Below are positions 14,182 to 23,586 of a stretch of DNA of 29,107 nucleotides, one piece after another. The notes beneath the pieces were generated by a model, which was not told where the DNA came from, made no database searches, and saw only the letters and a list, made by a program, of their open reading frames with translations. Numbering within the stretch: position 1 is the first letter of the stretch; each line of letters begins with the position of its first letter. The DNA comes from Candidatus Methanophagales archaeon ANME-1-THS (lineage in GTDB: Archaea > Halobacteriota > Syntropharchaeia > Alkanophagales > Methanospirareceae): assembly GCA_004212135.1 (NCBI GenBank), contig RXIE01000164.1:1-29107 (forward strand), read 5' to 3'. The position numbers and the translations under genes were made by a program.

Positions 14182-16995
14182 ATGAATGCCGCGGCGCAGA
14201 ACTTCAACTACCGGGAGATTGAAGCGAAATGGCAGCGGAGCTGGGAAGAAAGCAGGATCTTCGATGCTGAAATTGCGGGCACGAAAAAATTCTTTTTGAC
14301 GGTGCCTTACCCCTACACCTCAGGGCCGTTGCATATCGGGCATGGGCGAACGTATACGTTAGGGGATATCATTGCGCGATTCAAGCGGCTAAAGGGCTAT
14401 AATCTCCTCTTTCCCATGGCATTCCACGTCACCGGAACGCCGATCCTCGCTATTGCGGACAGTATTGCGAAAGGGGACGAAGGGGTTATCGAACGATACA
14501 GGGATTACGTCTCGATTTATGAGGATGCAGCACGGATTGATGCAGTTATCAAAACCTTCGATAAGCCCGAACACGTCGCGGATTTCTTCGCCGCTCGGAT
14601 ATCCGAAGACTTCAAGCGCATGGGCTATTCCATTGATTGGCGAAGAAAGTTCAATACGACTGAGCCGATGTACAACCGATTCATCGAATGGCAGTTTAAA
14701 AAACTGTATGACAAGGGTGTGATAAAAAAGGGCCGATATCCCATTACGTATTCCATTGAAGAAGGCTGTGCGGTTGGAGAGGATGATATCGAAGAGGGCG
14801 ATATTAATAAAGTATCGATAATAGAACATACCACCATAAAATTCAAATCTGGTGATACGTACTTAATTGCCGCCACGCTGCGTCCAGAAACTATTTTTGG
14901 TATCACCAACCTCTGGATAAACCCGGCTGCGACCTATGTCAAAGTAAAAGTCGGGAATGAATTGTGGATCGTTTCTCGAGAAGCGGCAGAGAAATTGGGT
15001 TACCAGCGTGAGGGCATCCAGGTCCTTGAGGAGATTGGAGTGCAGGAGCTGCTCGGAACAGAGGCGAGGGAGCCCATAGAGGGTCGAGCGATCCCGATCT
15101 TCCCTGCGAGCTTCGTTGATGGCGATGTAGGCACCGGGGTGGTCTATTCGGTTCCGGCGACGTGGAATGCCATGGGAAAGGGTTTGGAGGACTTGAGAAG
15201 GAAAGAAGGGATCGAAGTCGCGCCCATTAAGATAATCGAGATTGAGGGCTATGATCTGCCCGCGAAGGAGATCTGTGAACGCATGGGGATCGCAAGCCAG
15301 GAGGATACGCGGTTAGAGGAAGCCACGCAGATAATTTATAAGGACGAATTTTATCGTGGCGTGATGAATGAGAAGTGCGGGCAATTTGCGGGTATTAAAA
15401 TCGCCGCGATCAAGGATGAGGTGAAGGTCTGGTTAAAGGGAAGAAATGCGGCTGATGTATTTTACGAGACTTCGAGGAAGGCAGTCACGAGGAGTGGAGG
15501 AAAGGTAATCGTTGCAATCCTGCAGGATCAGTGGTTCATCGATTATACGCCGCAGTGGTGGAAGGAGCTGGGGCATAAACTCGTTGACCAGATGAGCTTC
15601 TATCCGGAGAAGTACAAGGCGTATATGCATGATATCATCGATTGGCTGGCTTTGAGACCCTGTGCGAGAAAGAGGGGCTTGGGCACCCAATTCCCATTTG
15701 AAAAAGAATGGATCATCGAGTCATTGAGTGATTCGACCATTTATATGGCGATGTACACCATCGCTCACCTCGTGAGGCAGGTGCCGGTTGACGCGCTGGA
15801 CGAACGATTTTTCGATTACGTGTTTCTGGGAATTGGCGATCCCGGGAATTTGGCCCGGAAACTCCAGATTGACTCTGATCTTCTGATTCGGATCAAGCAA
15901 GAGTTTGATTACTGGTATCCTAATGACCTGCGGCATACCGCACCACCACATCTCTCGAACCATCTCGTTTTCTTCTTAATGCATCATGCGGCGATATTCC
16001 CGGAGGATAAGTGGCCGCGGGCGATAACGCTCAATGAACTGATGATCAGAGAAGGGCGGAAGATGTCAAAGAGCAAAGGGAATGTGATTCCATTAGCACA
16101 TGTGTCAGAGCTGTATGGCGTGGATTTATACCGGCTCTACTGTGCGATCAATGCGGACTTCGCGACCGTGGTCAACTGGCGGGAGCAGGATACCGATGCG
16201 CTGAGGAAACGATTTAATGCGTTGACTACTGTATTCGAGGAGAGTACAGGGGCTGAGGCGCTGCCTGAAGAGGAGTTCTCGCATACTGATAGATGGCTGC
16301 TCTCAACGTTTTACCGACGGCTCAGGGATTCCATCGGGTGGTTCGAAGGTTTTCGAATACGCGAGGCGGGCATCAATATGGTCTTTAACCTGATGAATGA
16401 TATTCGATATTACGAGAAGCGGGCGAGCGCAGAGCGGAGGAAGAGGATAGTCCGAAATATACTGGAGGACTGGCTCATCATGCTCTCGCCGATCGTGCCA
16501 CATATCTGCGAGGAACTCTGGCACACTTCTCATGATACCTTTATCACGCTCCAAACGCTGCCAGCAGTAAAGGACTCATATATTGACGAACAGGTGGAGC
16601 GTGAGGAGGACTATTTGATCTCCCTGGTCCGTGATATCCATGAGATACTGAACGTCGCGCGGCTCACCCCTACGACCATTTACCTGTATACCGCAGAGCT
16701 CGAGACAGAGCACTGGAAGTGGGACATCTTCAAAGCACTCAAGGATGTGCCCGAGAAGGATAGGATCAAAGAGGCGCTGAAGCTCCGAAGGGATAAAAGC
16801 ACGGTGGAGTTTGTACAACAATTACAGAAGAACAATCTTGAGTATTTTGCGCTGAATGAGAGAGCGGTTCTGGACCGCGAACGAGCATATCTAACGAAAG
16901 AGTTTGGCTGTGCACTGCGAATAAATGAGGAGTATGACCCGAAAGGGAAGAAGCGATTTGCTCTTCCGCTCAAGCCTGCTATTTACGTGGAATAG
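14182..16995 (+). CDS. leuS: leucyl-tRNA synthetase, archaeal type
   Basis: A 937-residue class I synthetase that charges tRNA-Leu with leucine. HIGH is at 51-54 (PLHIGHGRTY). The CP1 editing domain follows, with the Thr-rich signature ATLRPETIFG and the GTGVVYSVPA region. KMSKS is at 627-631 (GRKMSKSKGNVIP). An anticodon-binding helical domain and an archaeal/eukaryotic-type C-terminal extension complete the protein. The archaeal family is usually 930-970 residues, so it is full length. ATG 14182 is chosen because GGGAGAG lies 6 nt before it; the in-frame GTG at 14149 has no such site. A TATA-like TTTTTATTTTAG lies near 14110-14121. It uses TAG as stop. Confidence 0.97.
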   Translation: MNAAAQNFNYREIEAKWQRSWEESRIFDAEIAGTKKFFLTVPYPYTSGPLHIGHGRTYTLGDIIARFKRLKGYNLLFPMAFHVTGTPILAIADSIAKGDEGVIERYRDYVSIYEDAARIDAVIKTFDKPEHVADFFAARISEDFKRMGYSIDWRRKFNTTEPMYNRFIEWQFKKLYDKGVIKKGRYPITYSIEEGCAVGEDDIEEGDINKVSIIEHTTIKFKSGDTYLIAATLRPETIFGITNLWINPAATYVKVKVGNELWIVSREAAEKLGYQREGIQVLEEIGVQELLGTEAREPIEGRAIPIFPASFVDGDVGTGVVYSVPATWNAMGKGLEDLRRKEGIEVAPIKIIEIEGYDLPAKEICERMGIASQEDTRLEEATQIIYKDEFYRGVMNEKCGQFAGIKIAAIKDEVKVWLKGRNAADVFYETSRKAVTRSGGKVIVAILQDQWFIDYTPQWWKELGHKLVDQMSFYPEKYKAYMHDIIDWLALRPCARKRGLGTQFPFEKEWIIESLSDSTIYMAMYTIAHLVRQVPVDALDERFFDYVFLGIGDPGNLARKLQIDSDLLIRIKQEFDYWYPNDLRHTAPPHLSNHLVFFLMHHAAIFPEDKWPRAITLNELMIREGRKMSKSKGNVIPLAHVSELYGVDLYRLYCAINADFATVVNWREQDTDALRKRFNALTTVFEESTGAEALPEEEFSHTDRWLLSTFYRRLRDSIGWFEGFRIREAGINMVFNLMNDIRYYEKRASAERRKRIVRNILEDWLIMLSPIVPHICEELWHTSHDTFITLQTLPAVKDSYIDEQVEREEDYLISLVRDIHEILNVARLTPTTIYLYTAELETEHWKWDIFKALKDVPEKDRIKEALKLRRDKSTVEFVQQLQKNNLEYFALNERAVLDRERAYLTKEFGCALRINEEYDPKGKKRFALPLKPAIYVE

Positions 16996-17077
16996 GGCTC
17001 TGAAGCTCAATATGCACTGAGGCATTGTTATCTAGTGAGTCATACTTAAACTGAGCTCCTCGATCAATAAATGCAGG

Positions 17078-17087
17078 TTTAAATAAG
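17078..17087 (+). promoter_or_regulatory. TATA box for the UbiA-family gene
   Basis: TTTAAATAAG lies about 28 nt before the ATG at 17110, so the transcript should start at or next to the start codon (leaderless). No Shine-Dalgarno sequence precedes the ATG, which agrees. Confidence 0.6.
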
Positions 17088-17109
17088 GGTCGTGAATGTA
17101 GTGTAATGC

Positions 17110-18153
17110 ATGATTAATACGCTTCTCATACGGCTCAAGATCTGGTCTCAGGCGTTCAGATATCATTTCGTGCCGCCCAGCATCTTCCCCGCCACGATTG
17201 GTGGGCTTGTCAGTTGGGCAGTGAACCAGACGTTTTCGGTCTGGTATTTCTTCCTCGTTCTCCTCGGCGTTACAATCAATCATATCGCATTAAATATGAC
17301 GGATGACTATTTTGACTTTGCACATGCGGTTGATCAGTTGAAGCCGGGAGAGAAAAATCCGTATACCGGCGGAAGTGGCACCTTAACGAGCGGGTTGATC
17401 ATGCCCGAAGCGATGTTTAAAGCATTTACGCTCCTCTATTGCATAGTTGCGATAATTGGTGTGTATCTTGGAATCAGACGCGGGCCGCTCATTTTAGTGC
17501 TTGGATCTTTCGGCATCCTGTGTTCCATATTTTATACCGCGCCACCAATCAAGTTTTCACACCGCGGACTCGGAGAACTGGGATTGCTCATCAATTTCGG
17601 GCCCGTCATCGGCCTTGGATCCTATGTTGTGCAAGCCCAGCAGGTGAGTATAGCGGCATTATGGGCAACACTTCCCTGTGGCATTATGCTCTTCTCTATG
17701 ATTATCATCAATGAGATTCCGGATCTCGCCGAAGATAAACGCGCGGGAAAGTTAACGTTGATCGCACGCTATGGAACCCAGGCGGGGGTAAAGCTCTACC
17801 TGGTAAGCTGGGCTGCGACCTATCTCGTCATCCTCGTGGGCGCGTTGATTGGCGTACTCCCTCCGCTCACCTTGATTGCGCTCTTATCGCTTCCCTTAGC
17901 CTACCGGTCCGTAAAGGTTCTCGTTACGCATTATAATGACCCACAGAGGATGGCGCCCGCTAACCTGGATATGCTAAGGGCACACGGACTCACCTCGTTA
18001 CTTCTTATTGGTGCGTACGCACTTGCCGGCGCAGTTCGAGGCGCGGATGGTATGCAGTTGCTCGGAGTGCTGCTGCTTTTAGCGGCATTTTATATCCCCG
18101 CGGCTCTACCAGTGGTTAGACCTGTTAGAAAGAAAGAGCAGGCTCGTTCATAG
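17110..18153 (+). CDS. UbiA-family prenyltransferase (MenA-like)
   Basis: A 347-residue membrane enzyme with eight or nine helices. The two Asp-rich motifs that bind Mg-prenyl diphosphate are clear: NMTDDYFDFAHAVD (about 62-75) and INEIPDLAEDKRAGKLT (about 199-215). The second motif and overall length are closest to MenA, which attaches a polyprenyl chain to 1,4-dihydroxy-2-naphthoate for menaquinone, rather than to geranylgeranylglyceryl-phosphate synthase. YTGGSGTLTSGL after the first motif is also MenA-like. It is transcribed from its own leaderless promoter and converges on the tocopherol-cyclase-like gene with an 8-bp gap. Substrate assignment is inferred. Confidence 0.88.
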   Translation: MINTLLIRLKIWSQAFRYHFVPPSIFPATIGGLVSWAVNQTFSVWYFFLVLLGVTINHIALNMTDDYFDFAHAVDQLKPGEKNPYTGGSGTLTSGLIMPEAMFKAFTLLYCIVAIIGVYLGIRRGPLILVLGSFGILCSIFYTAPPIKFSHRGLGELGLLINFGPVIGLGSYVVQAQQVSIAALWATLPCGIMLFSMIIINEIPDLAEDKRAGKLTLIARYGTQAGVKLYLVSWAATYLVILVGALIGVLPPLTLIALLSLPLAYRSVKVLVTHYNDPQRMAPANLDMLRAHGLTSLLLIGAYALAGAVRGADGMQLLGVLLLLAAFYIPAALPVVRPVRKKEQARS

Positions 18154-18161
18154 TGCGGACT

Positions 18162-19169
18162 TTATTGAAAGAGCTCATTCTTCTCGTCCATAAGTTCCAG
18201 TCCGGCATTTCTGCCTTGGTCTTCAACGAGCAGCCGTTTTCCTCCCCTCGCTTTTGTCTTCTCATACCATTGCAAGTTCAGGGTCGACGTGAGGCTTTCC
18301 AAGACACGCTTCGTCATCTCGCCCCGATCCGGGCTCTTCAGTTCCCACACTCGGTCCTGGATCGCTTCTATATGTAATTCAAAATGCCGGTCACTGATAG
18401 TAATACGAACCACCTTGTTTCCTTTCTCAAACTGCGTGATTTTGGCACCGGTATAGGTTGCGAAGGTAAAAACCCGACCGTTATACCAGAGTGCAGCTGC
18501 AAAACCGGTGAAAGTGGTGTGCAACCACGGGATCCGTGCTATCGAGAGCATAAAAGCCATATTCTCCTGTGCGAAGTGATTTGATTGCATCCAGATATAG
18601 GAACTGGGGAAGCTGCGTCCCCAATCCTTTTCGATATACCCCTTGCCGCCATCAAATGCTATACGCGTACCATCAACTTCCAACGTTCCTTGAAGGGTAT
18701 GGTTCATGCTGACAATACCATGTTTACACTCCACGAACGGTACGAAGCTACCCCAGCCCATGATCCCGGGTGATAACAATCGCCTGGGGTAAGGAACCAC
18801 CTGCTCGAACCGCAATTCGCCTCGAACGCTCTTGCTCGGACTTTGAAGGTCTAATCTGAGACCATTTGCCGAGAAATAGTTGCTCTTAATCGCGATTTCA
18901 AATTGCTTGGGAGAAGGAATGAAATCATCAATTGAAAAGGTGAAATACCCATAGTCGCCGGTTTTACCATTTAAGAATTGGATAAATGCATGAGACGCCT
19001 CTTTCGTGGCTCCGAGCGCTATACCGGGTATAACGGCGAGTATATGGTCCTCTAATCGGTCAACGAGTTTATAATACCACCCTTCGAAATAATTCATATA
19101 CCTTTTTGTTCCCTGAAACAGCTCAGGATTCCAGATCTTCCTCAATCGTGCTCCAACCATACGTTTCAC
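18162..19169 (-). CDS. tocopherol-cyclase-like protein
   Basis: A 335-residue soluble protein. NYFEGWYYKLVD near residue 26 and GYIEKDWGRSFPSSYIWMQS near 180-200 are hallmark sequences of the tocopherol cyclase family (Pfam Tocopherol_cycl). In plants and cyanobacteria the enzyme closes the chromanol ring of a prenylated quinol; most archaeal and bacterial relatives are uncharacterised. The start is GTG 19169 or ATG 19160. A TATA-like CTTTATGC near 19193 favours a leaderless message. It lies tail-to-tail with the UbiA-family gene, so a role in modifying a prenylquinone is plausible but not shown. Confidence 0.85.
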   Translation of the reverse strand: MKRMVGARLRKIWNPELFQGTKRYMNYFEGWYYKLVDRLEDHILAVIPGIALGATKEASHAFIQFLNGKTGDYGYFTFSIDDFIPSPKQFEIAIKSNYFSANGLRLDLQSPSKSVRGELRFEQVVPYPRRLLSPGIMGWGSFVPFVECKHGIVSMNHTLQGTLEVDGTRIAFDGGKGYIEKDWGRSFPSSYIWMQSNHFAQENMAFMLSIARIPWLHTTFTGFAAALWYNGRVFTFATYTGAKITQFEKGNKVVRITISDRHFELHIEAIQDRVWELKSPDRGEMTKRVLESLTSTLNLQWYEKTKARGGKRLLVEDQGRNAGLELMDEKNELFQ

Positions 19170-19322
19170 TCAGAGGTATCTCTCGTGCGTGCATAAAGCT
19201 ATGCCCGGAAATGGCGGTGATTTTTAAAAGTTTTTATAGTATAAAATTATAATATTAACCGCCTATGCCCGGGGTCTACAAAAAGAACAGCCAACGCTCA
19301 AACGTTACCATCCGCCCCGCTC

Positions 19323-19783
19323 GTGAAGCAGAGAGCAGCACTCCATCACAGAAGGGATACCACGGTATATATCGCTCATACAGTACCTCATTCACTCCTC
19401 TTTTTCGATCAGCGAATCGGCATGGGCAATTCCGGTTTTACCAGTATCTCTCGACCACTCGCTGAATTGCCACACAGGGCTTATTCTTGCAGGGACTGGT
19501 ATCCAAGGGTTGGTGCCCCCAGTTTAGATACCCTCATGCAGAAGATCATGGATAAGCTGGTGCGGTGAAGAAGGCGATTGCTTTAAGGGGAAGTCAAAAA
19601 AGTGGTTCCCGAAGAAGGAGATATACTTTGATAACCCAAAACGTGTGTTACCAATCCCCGCTCCCCAACATGACGTAATTGGCCTTAACTTACGTACTGG
19701 AGCCGTAATACCTTACCTGGATAAAACCCGCAGCTACCTTTTGGCGTGCAGAGGAATATCACTATCGGGAAGAAGCATGGACT
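19323..19783 (+). pseudogene. probable decayed gene of unknown family
   Basis: One frame runs to a TGA near 19566 (ending SLDTLMQKIMDKLV). The adjacent frame continues plausibly with GEEGDCFKGKSKKWFPKKE, IYFDNPKRVLPIPAPQHD and GLNLRTGAVIPYLDKTRSYL to a TGA at 19783. One added base near 19563 joins them. There is no credible start or upstream signal. I do not recognise the family. 19170-19322 and 19784-19908 show no other gene. Confidence 0.35.
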
Positions 19784-19908
19784 GAGGCCGTGTAAATACC
19801 AGTGGCTTTTTGAAGCTCCTTTACATTAATTAGCGAGCCAAAACTTGCTTGACTTACCCTGTTTCCTTATCTTATCGATCAACCACAGGATCGCGTGAAT
19901 CTCCATAG

Positions 19909-20067
19909 TTAGTCGAGCATCAATCCTACCACAATGATTAGCGGCGGTGTTTGTACGAAAATTCCGAAAAATAGCGCGATCATAATGAAGAAAACGTGAA
20001 ATCCTAGAGGCACGCAGAACTTGACAAAGTCGATTGTGTTATCCGTAAATCCTTGATTCTCCTGCAT
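19909..20067 (-). CDS. 52-residue single-helix membrane protein
   Basis: A short frame starting MQENQGFTDNTIDFVKFC. One long hydrophobic segment (GFHVFFIMIALFFGIFVQT, then LIIVVGLM) ends just before the stop. No clear ribosome site lies immediately upstream. It is downstream of the HEAT-repeat ORF on the same strand. It could be a genuine small membrane protein or the end of a decayed one. Confidence 0.4.
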   Translation of the reverse strand: MQENQGFTDNTIDFVKFCVPLGFHVFFIMIALFFGIFVQTPPLIIVVGLMLD

Positions 20068-20191
20068 GGAAAATCCAAAATTCAGAGGGCTCCTAAACTG
20101 TTGACGTTGAATACTAAGATTTGGGCTTTCGTATTTTGCATAATGTTTTTAGGCTCATTTTCTCCAGCCAGCCGTCGACTCAGTGGTCTAT

Positions 20192-20554
20192 TCAACCAGG
20201 ATATTTACGAAGAGTAATTGCCGCAGCCTCTCGGACTTCCGTGTCTTTATCTTTCGCCAATTTTTTAGCTAGAGGAAGGACTAACGCTGGTTTTTCCTTA
20301 CCAATCTCACCAAGAGCCCTTGTTGTAGCAAGTCGAACCTTTTTGTTTTTATCCTTGGCTAATTTTTTAACTGAAGCAAGAGCTTCCTCCGGTTTTTGCT
20401 TACCGATCTCGTTAAGAGCCTCTACAGAACTAATAGTGATACCAGTAGCTTTTAAGGCCTGTCTAAGTTCCTGCGATGCTATATTAAGTGGACTTTCCAC
20501 ATTGCGGGTGGCAATAACAGCGGGGGGGAAAGTAACTTGAATCTTAATCTCCAA
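20192..20554 (-). CDS. HEAT-repeat protein, probably 5'-truncated or misread
   Basis: A 120-residue frame from TTG 20554. The C-terminal half is two to three HEAT-like helical repeats (EALNEIGKQKPEEALASVKK, KKVRLATTRALGEIGKEKP, TEVREAAAITLRKYPG), as in PBS-lyase-type scaffold proteins. The same frame stays open and protein-like for another 61 codons upstream to 20737 (SLNCNIDLELLLAPIFKVV, GGKVGLKIGVIEGGLEIKI) but offers no ATG or GTG. A good TATA box (CTTAAATAAAG on the minus strand, near 20741-20751) lies just above it. The true protein therefore probably begins in the upstream part, with its start lost or hidden by an indel. Confidence 0.55.
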   Translation of the reverse strand: MEIKIQVTFPPAVIATRNVESPLNIASQELRQALKATGITISSVEALNEIGKQKPEEALASVKKLAKDKNKKVRLATTRALGEIGKEKPALVLPLAKKLAKDKDTEVREAAAITLRKYPG

Positions 20555-20881
20555 ACCACCCTCTATTACTCCAATTTTAAGACCAACTTTGCCGCCATTG
20601 TCATGAACAACTTTAAAAATCGGGGCTAACAGGAGTTCTAAATCAATATTACAATTTAATGAAATGGTTTGTGCGTCCCTCGATGCGGAAAAACCACCCG
20701 GCGTAGGAGCATGCTCGTCTATATTCCAAAGATTATCTTACTCTTTATTTAAGCATTTGCAGACGATGTAGCATGCAGAATCTCTATGAGCTAGCGTATT
20801 ATGAGTCCCCGAATAGCCAACAGCATAGGTTTATATGATCTTAGAGACGTATAACTAAGGAGATCCCCCACAAACCCGCAG

Positions 20882-20911
20882 TTCTCCTTCGCTTATTTCT
20901 CCTTCGCTTAT
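20882..20911 (+). repeat. tandem 15-mer, two perfect copies
   Basis: TTCTCCTTCGCTTAT occurs twice without a gap. It lies in the intergenic stretch 20738-21076, which otherwise holds only the promoters of the flanking genes. Confidence 0.6.
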
Positions 20912-21042
20912 AATAAATACACCACGCTACCTCTCCCGTCCCCTTCAAAGATGGAATTTAATTTAGAAGTTTCGTTTACTCGACCTTTCGACCACGATGC
21001 TCAATAAGTGGTATAGACCACAGAGGCCTAAGAGCTTGAACT

Positions 21043-21052
21043 CTTAAATAAA
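21043..21052 (+). promoter_or_regulatory. TATA box upstream of the small gene and map
   Basis: CTTAAATAAA is centred about 29 nt before the ATG at 21077, fitting a leaderless message for the small gene-map unit. AAGAG-CTTGAA-CTCTT (21030-21045) overlaps the upstream edge of the box and could be a regulator site. Confidence 0.6.
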
Positions 21053-21076
21053 CATTGAGTATATGGTGAATAGTAT

Positions 21077-21301
21077 ATGACCGAAATACGCAAGATCGAC
21101 CGAGCCTTGTATGAAGTGGATGATGCTACCCACACGTATCGCTATTATGGCCGAAATCCAGATTGGTATGTGCAGAAGAGAACGAGCGAAACAAGAAATA
21201 TCTTGAGGGATATACCAGAATATTCAGAAACGGAAAAAAAAAAGTTTTTCGGTATAAAAATTAGAAGGGCAGAGTTCCAAAGATGGAAGAAGAAGGAATA
21301 G
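21077..21301 (+). CDS. small charged protein coupled to map
   Basis: A 74-residue basic protein (MTEIRKIDRALYEVDDATHT, then a Tyr/Trp-rich YRYYGRNPDWYV, ending RRAEFQRWKKKE). It is preceded by a TATA box at leaderless distance, and its 3' end overlaps the map start by 19 nt, so the two are co-transcribed and probably coupled. No family or motif recognised. Aromatic and basic residues would suit RNA or ribosome contact, but that is speculation. Confidence 0.6.
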   Translation: MTEIRKIDRALYEVDDATHTYRYYGRNPDWYVQKRTSETRNILRDIPEYSETEKKKFFGIKIRRAEFQRWKKKE

Positions 21302-22170
21302 AACGGGTATTGGAAAAGTATCGGAAAGCGGGCAAGATTCTGGCAGGAGTACGCGAGGAAGCGATAGCGAAAGTAAAAGAAGGGGTCTTGTTAGTAGAGG
21401 TTGCGGAATTCGTCGAGCAGCGCATAAGGGAACGAGGTGGCGAACCTGCGTTCCCCTGTAATATCTCACTGAACGAGGAAGCCGCACATGCCACGCCCTC
21501 AATGGACGATACGCGGGTCTTTGGCAACGAGCTCGTCAAGATAGATATCGGGGTCCATGTTGATGGTTATATCGGGGATAGCGCGGTGACCGTGGATTTA
21601 AGTGGCGAACACGAGGAACTGGTGCGCGTCTCAGAGGCGGCGTTAAACGAGGCGATAAAGATTATTCGCGACGGCGTAAGCACGATTGAGATCGGCGAGG
21701 TCATTGAGCATACGATACGAGAACAGGGCTATAGGCCTGTGGTTAACCTCTCGGGACATGGACTTGCCCGATATAATTCACATGCCCCGCCCACGATCCC
21801 CAATGTACGGTATGAACATGGCGTGCTCTTATCGGAGAACGATGTCGTGGCGATCGAGCCGTTTGCGACTGATGGCGCGGGCAAAGTGGTCGAGAGTGGC
21901 ACCGTGGAGATCTATGGACTCATAAAAGCAAAACCAGTCCGTGTGACCGAGGCGAAGAAGCTTATGGAAGCGATAAAGAGCTATCAGGGACTGCCATTCG
22001 CCAAACGATGGCTGCCGCGTGAACGGCTCGATTTGGCACTCAGGACCTTAAAAAACGCGGGTGCGCTCCGTGAGTATCCGGTGCTGAGAGAGGAGGAGAA
22101 GGGCGTGATTTCACAGGCTGAACATACCGTGATCGTGACGAAGGACGGCTGCGAGGTGACCACCCAGTAA
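21283..22170 (+). CDS. map: methionine aminopeptidase, type II
   Basis: A 295-residue metalloprotease that removes the initiator methionine from nascent proteins. The five metal ligands are all present: Asp88 (VKIDIG), Asp99 (IGDSAV), His159 (LSGHGL), Glu192 (VAIEPF) and Glu280 (SQAEHT). His69 of AAHATPS is the substrate-binding histidine. The roughly 60-residue helical insert (about 223-268) marks type II, the archaeal/eukaryotic form. Length is typical for archaea. The ATG at 21283 lies inside the end of the upstream small gene. Confidence 0.97.
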   Translation: MEEEGIERVLEKYRKAGKILAGVREEAIAKVKEGVLLVEVAEFVEQRIRERGGEPAFPCNISLNEEAAHATPSMDDTRVFGNELVKIDIGVHVDGYIGDSAVTVDLSGEHEELVRVSEAALNEAIKIIRDGVSTIEIGEVIEHTIREQGYRPVVNLSGHGLARYNSHAPPTIPNVRYEHGVLLSENDVVAIEPFATDGAGKVVESGTVEIYGLIKAKPVRVTEAKKLMEAIKSYQGLPFAKRWLPRERLDLALRTLKNAGALREYPVLREEEKGVISQAEHTVIVTKDGCEVTTQ

Positions 22171-22273
22171 GGTATACGGACGGCATGGACGAATCGTAAA
22201 ATAAATCGTTCTTGCTCCCTTCCCCTCTTCTTTAAACTCCTCCTCATCAAGAGAGTACTGTATTTAGGTGTAG

Positions 22274-22378
22274 GCAACGTATGTCACTGTAGCCGCGAAG
22301 GAGGGTTGCACGCTCATCACGGCTGACGAGCAGCTTCAGAAGAACGTGAGGGGAGATGTTGCGGTGGAACTCTTGTAG
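22274..22378 (+). pseudogene. C-terminal remnant of a PIN-domain (VapC-type) toxin
   Basis: The last 34 residues of a PIN domain are readable: ATYVTVAAKEGCTLITADEQ, then a short helix, ending VAVELL and TAG. The phrase ending LITADEQ carries the conserved T-A-D of the PIN active site. In-frame stops lie directly upstream (TAG at 22271), and no antitoxin gene is visible, so this is debris of a toxin-antitoxin locus between map and rtcA. 22379-22501 holds nothing else. Confidence 0.6.
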
Positions 22379-22501
22379 CTTTTTAATCTGGCCATCAGTC
22401 ACGGAGAACTACCGGAGCATTTATCCATCAAGGCTTGTTCGAAAGAAAAGAAGTAATTTCTTTCTTAGTAAAGGTTCTTTCTTTTTCAACGAACGAAACT
22501 T

Positions 22502-23530
22502 ATGCTCGAAATAGATGGCTCATTCGGTGAAGGTGGCGGGCAGATCATTCGGACTGCAATCGCGCTTGCGGCAATAACCGGCAAGGAGGTCGAGATACAG
22601 AATATACGGGCGAAGAGACCAAATCCAGGGCTTTCACCACAGCATATACATGCGGTCAAAGCGGTCGAACGGATCTCAGGCGGCTCTACTGAAGGACTGG
22701 AGTTGCGGTCATCGCGATTAACCTTCTCACCCGGGGCGCTCAAAGGATTTGACGGTGAGATCGATATCGGCACTGCGGGCAGCATCACGTTACTCTTGCA
22801 ATGTCTTATTCCCGTCGCGCTCTTCGCCGATCGTGAGACGAGGGTGCGGATAACCGGTGGCACGGATGTAAAATGGTCGCCGCCGATCGATTTCTACACG
22901 AATGTGTTCCTCAAAGCGCTTCACGCGATGGGGTGTGAGGTGCACCTCGACCTGAAGCGGCGAGGGTATTATCCAAAGGGCGCCGGGTTGGTGGAGGTGC
23001 AGGTGGCTCCTGCGCCTCAGATGACCGGTATTGTGGTAGGGGATCGTGAACGACGAGGTGTCATCAACGGTATCTCTCATTCCCGGGGCCTTCCCCCGCA
23101 TGTAGCAGAACGGCAAGCGAAAGCAGCGAGAAGTGTCGTGAGGGCAAAAGGGTATGATACCGAGATAAAAACTGATAGTGCAGATAGCGGGAAGCTGACG
23201 ACTGGTAGTGGCATTACCTTATGGTCTGGCTATAAAAGCGGGAGCGCGTTGGGACAACGAGGCAAAAGGGCAGAGCTCGTCGGAGAAGAGGCAGCTCATG
23301 GCATTCTCAAAGAATTACAAGCACCATCAACGGTAGATATCCACCTCGCTGACCAGCTCATACCCTACATGGCACTTGCGAAGGGCAAATCTGAGCTCAA
23401 GGTCAGGGAACTGACGAACCATCTTGAGACGAACATGTATGTCACGAAGCAATTTCTGGATGTTGAATTTGGAGTTCAAAAAGAAAAAACGGAAGAAAAG
23501 GAAGAGATTTTCGTGATCAGGAAGGAGTAA
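22502..23530 (+). CDS. rtcA: RNA 3'-terminal phosphate cyclase
   Basis: A 342-residue enzyme that converts RNA 3'-phosphate to a 2',3'-cyclic phosphate using ATP. The start (LEIDGSFGEGGGQIIRTAIA), the RPNPGLSPQHIHAVKA loop and the signature RGYYPKGAG (154-162) identify the family. The nucleophilic histidine that becomes adenylated is His281 (DIHLADQLIPYMAL). Full length and intact. No Shine-Dalgarno sequence precedes the ATG. It works in RNA end repair, often with RtcB-type ligation; no partner gene is adjacent here. Confidence 0.95.
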   Translation: MLEIDGSFGEGGGQIIRTAIALAAITGKEVEIQNIRAKRPNPGLSPQHIHAVKAVERISGGSTEGLELRSSRLTFSPGALKGFDGEIDIGTAGSITLLLQCLIPVALFADRETRVRITGGTDVKWSPPIDFYTNVFLKALHAMGCEVHLDLKRRGYYPKGAGLVEVQVAPAPQMTGIVVGDRERRGVINGISHSRGLPPHVAERQAKAARSVVRAKGYDTEIKTDSADSGKLTTGSGITLWSGYKSGSALGQRGKRAELVGEEAAHGILKELQAPSTVDIHLADQLIPYMALAKGKSELKVRELTNHLETNMYVTKQFLDVEFGVQKEKTEEKEEIFVIRKE

Positions 23531-23586
23531 CTTTTTCCTTAGCACGTTTATCGAATGATGATCAACTTGAAAAAGAGAGAGGTCAA

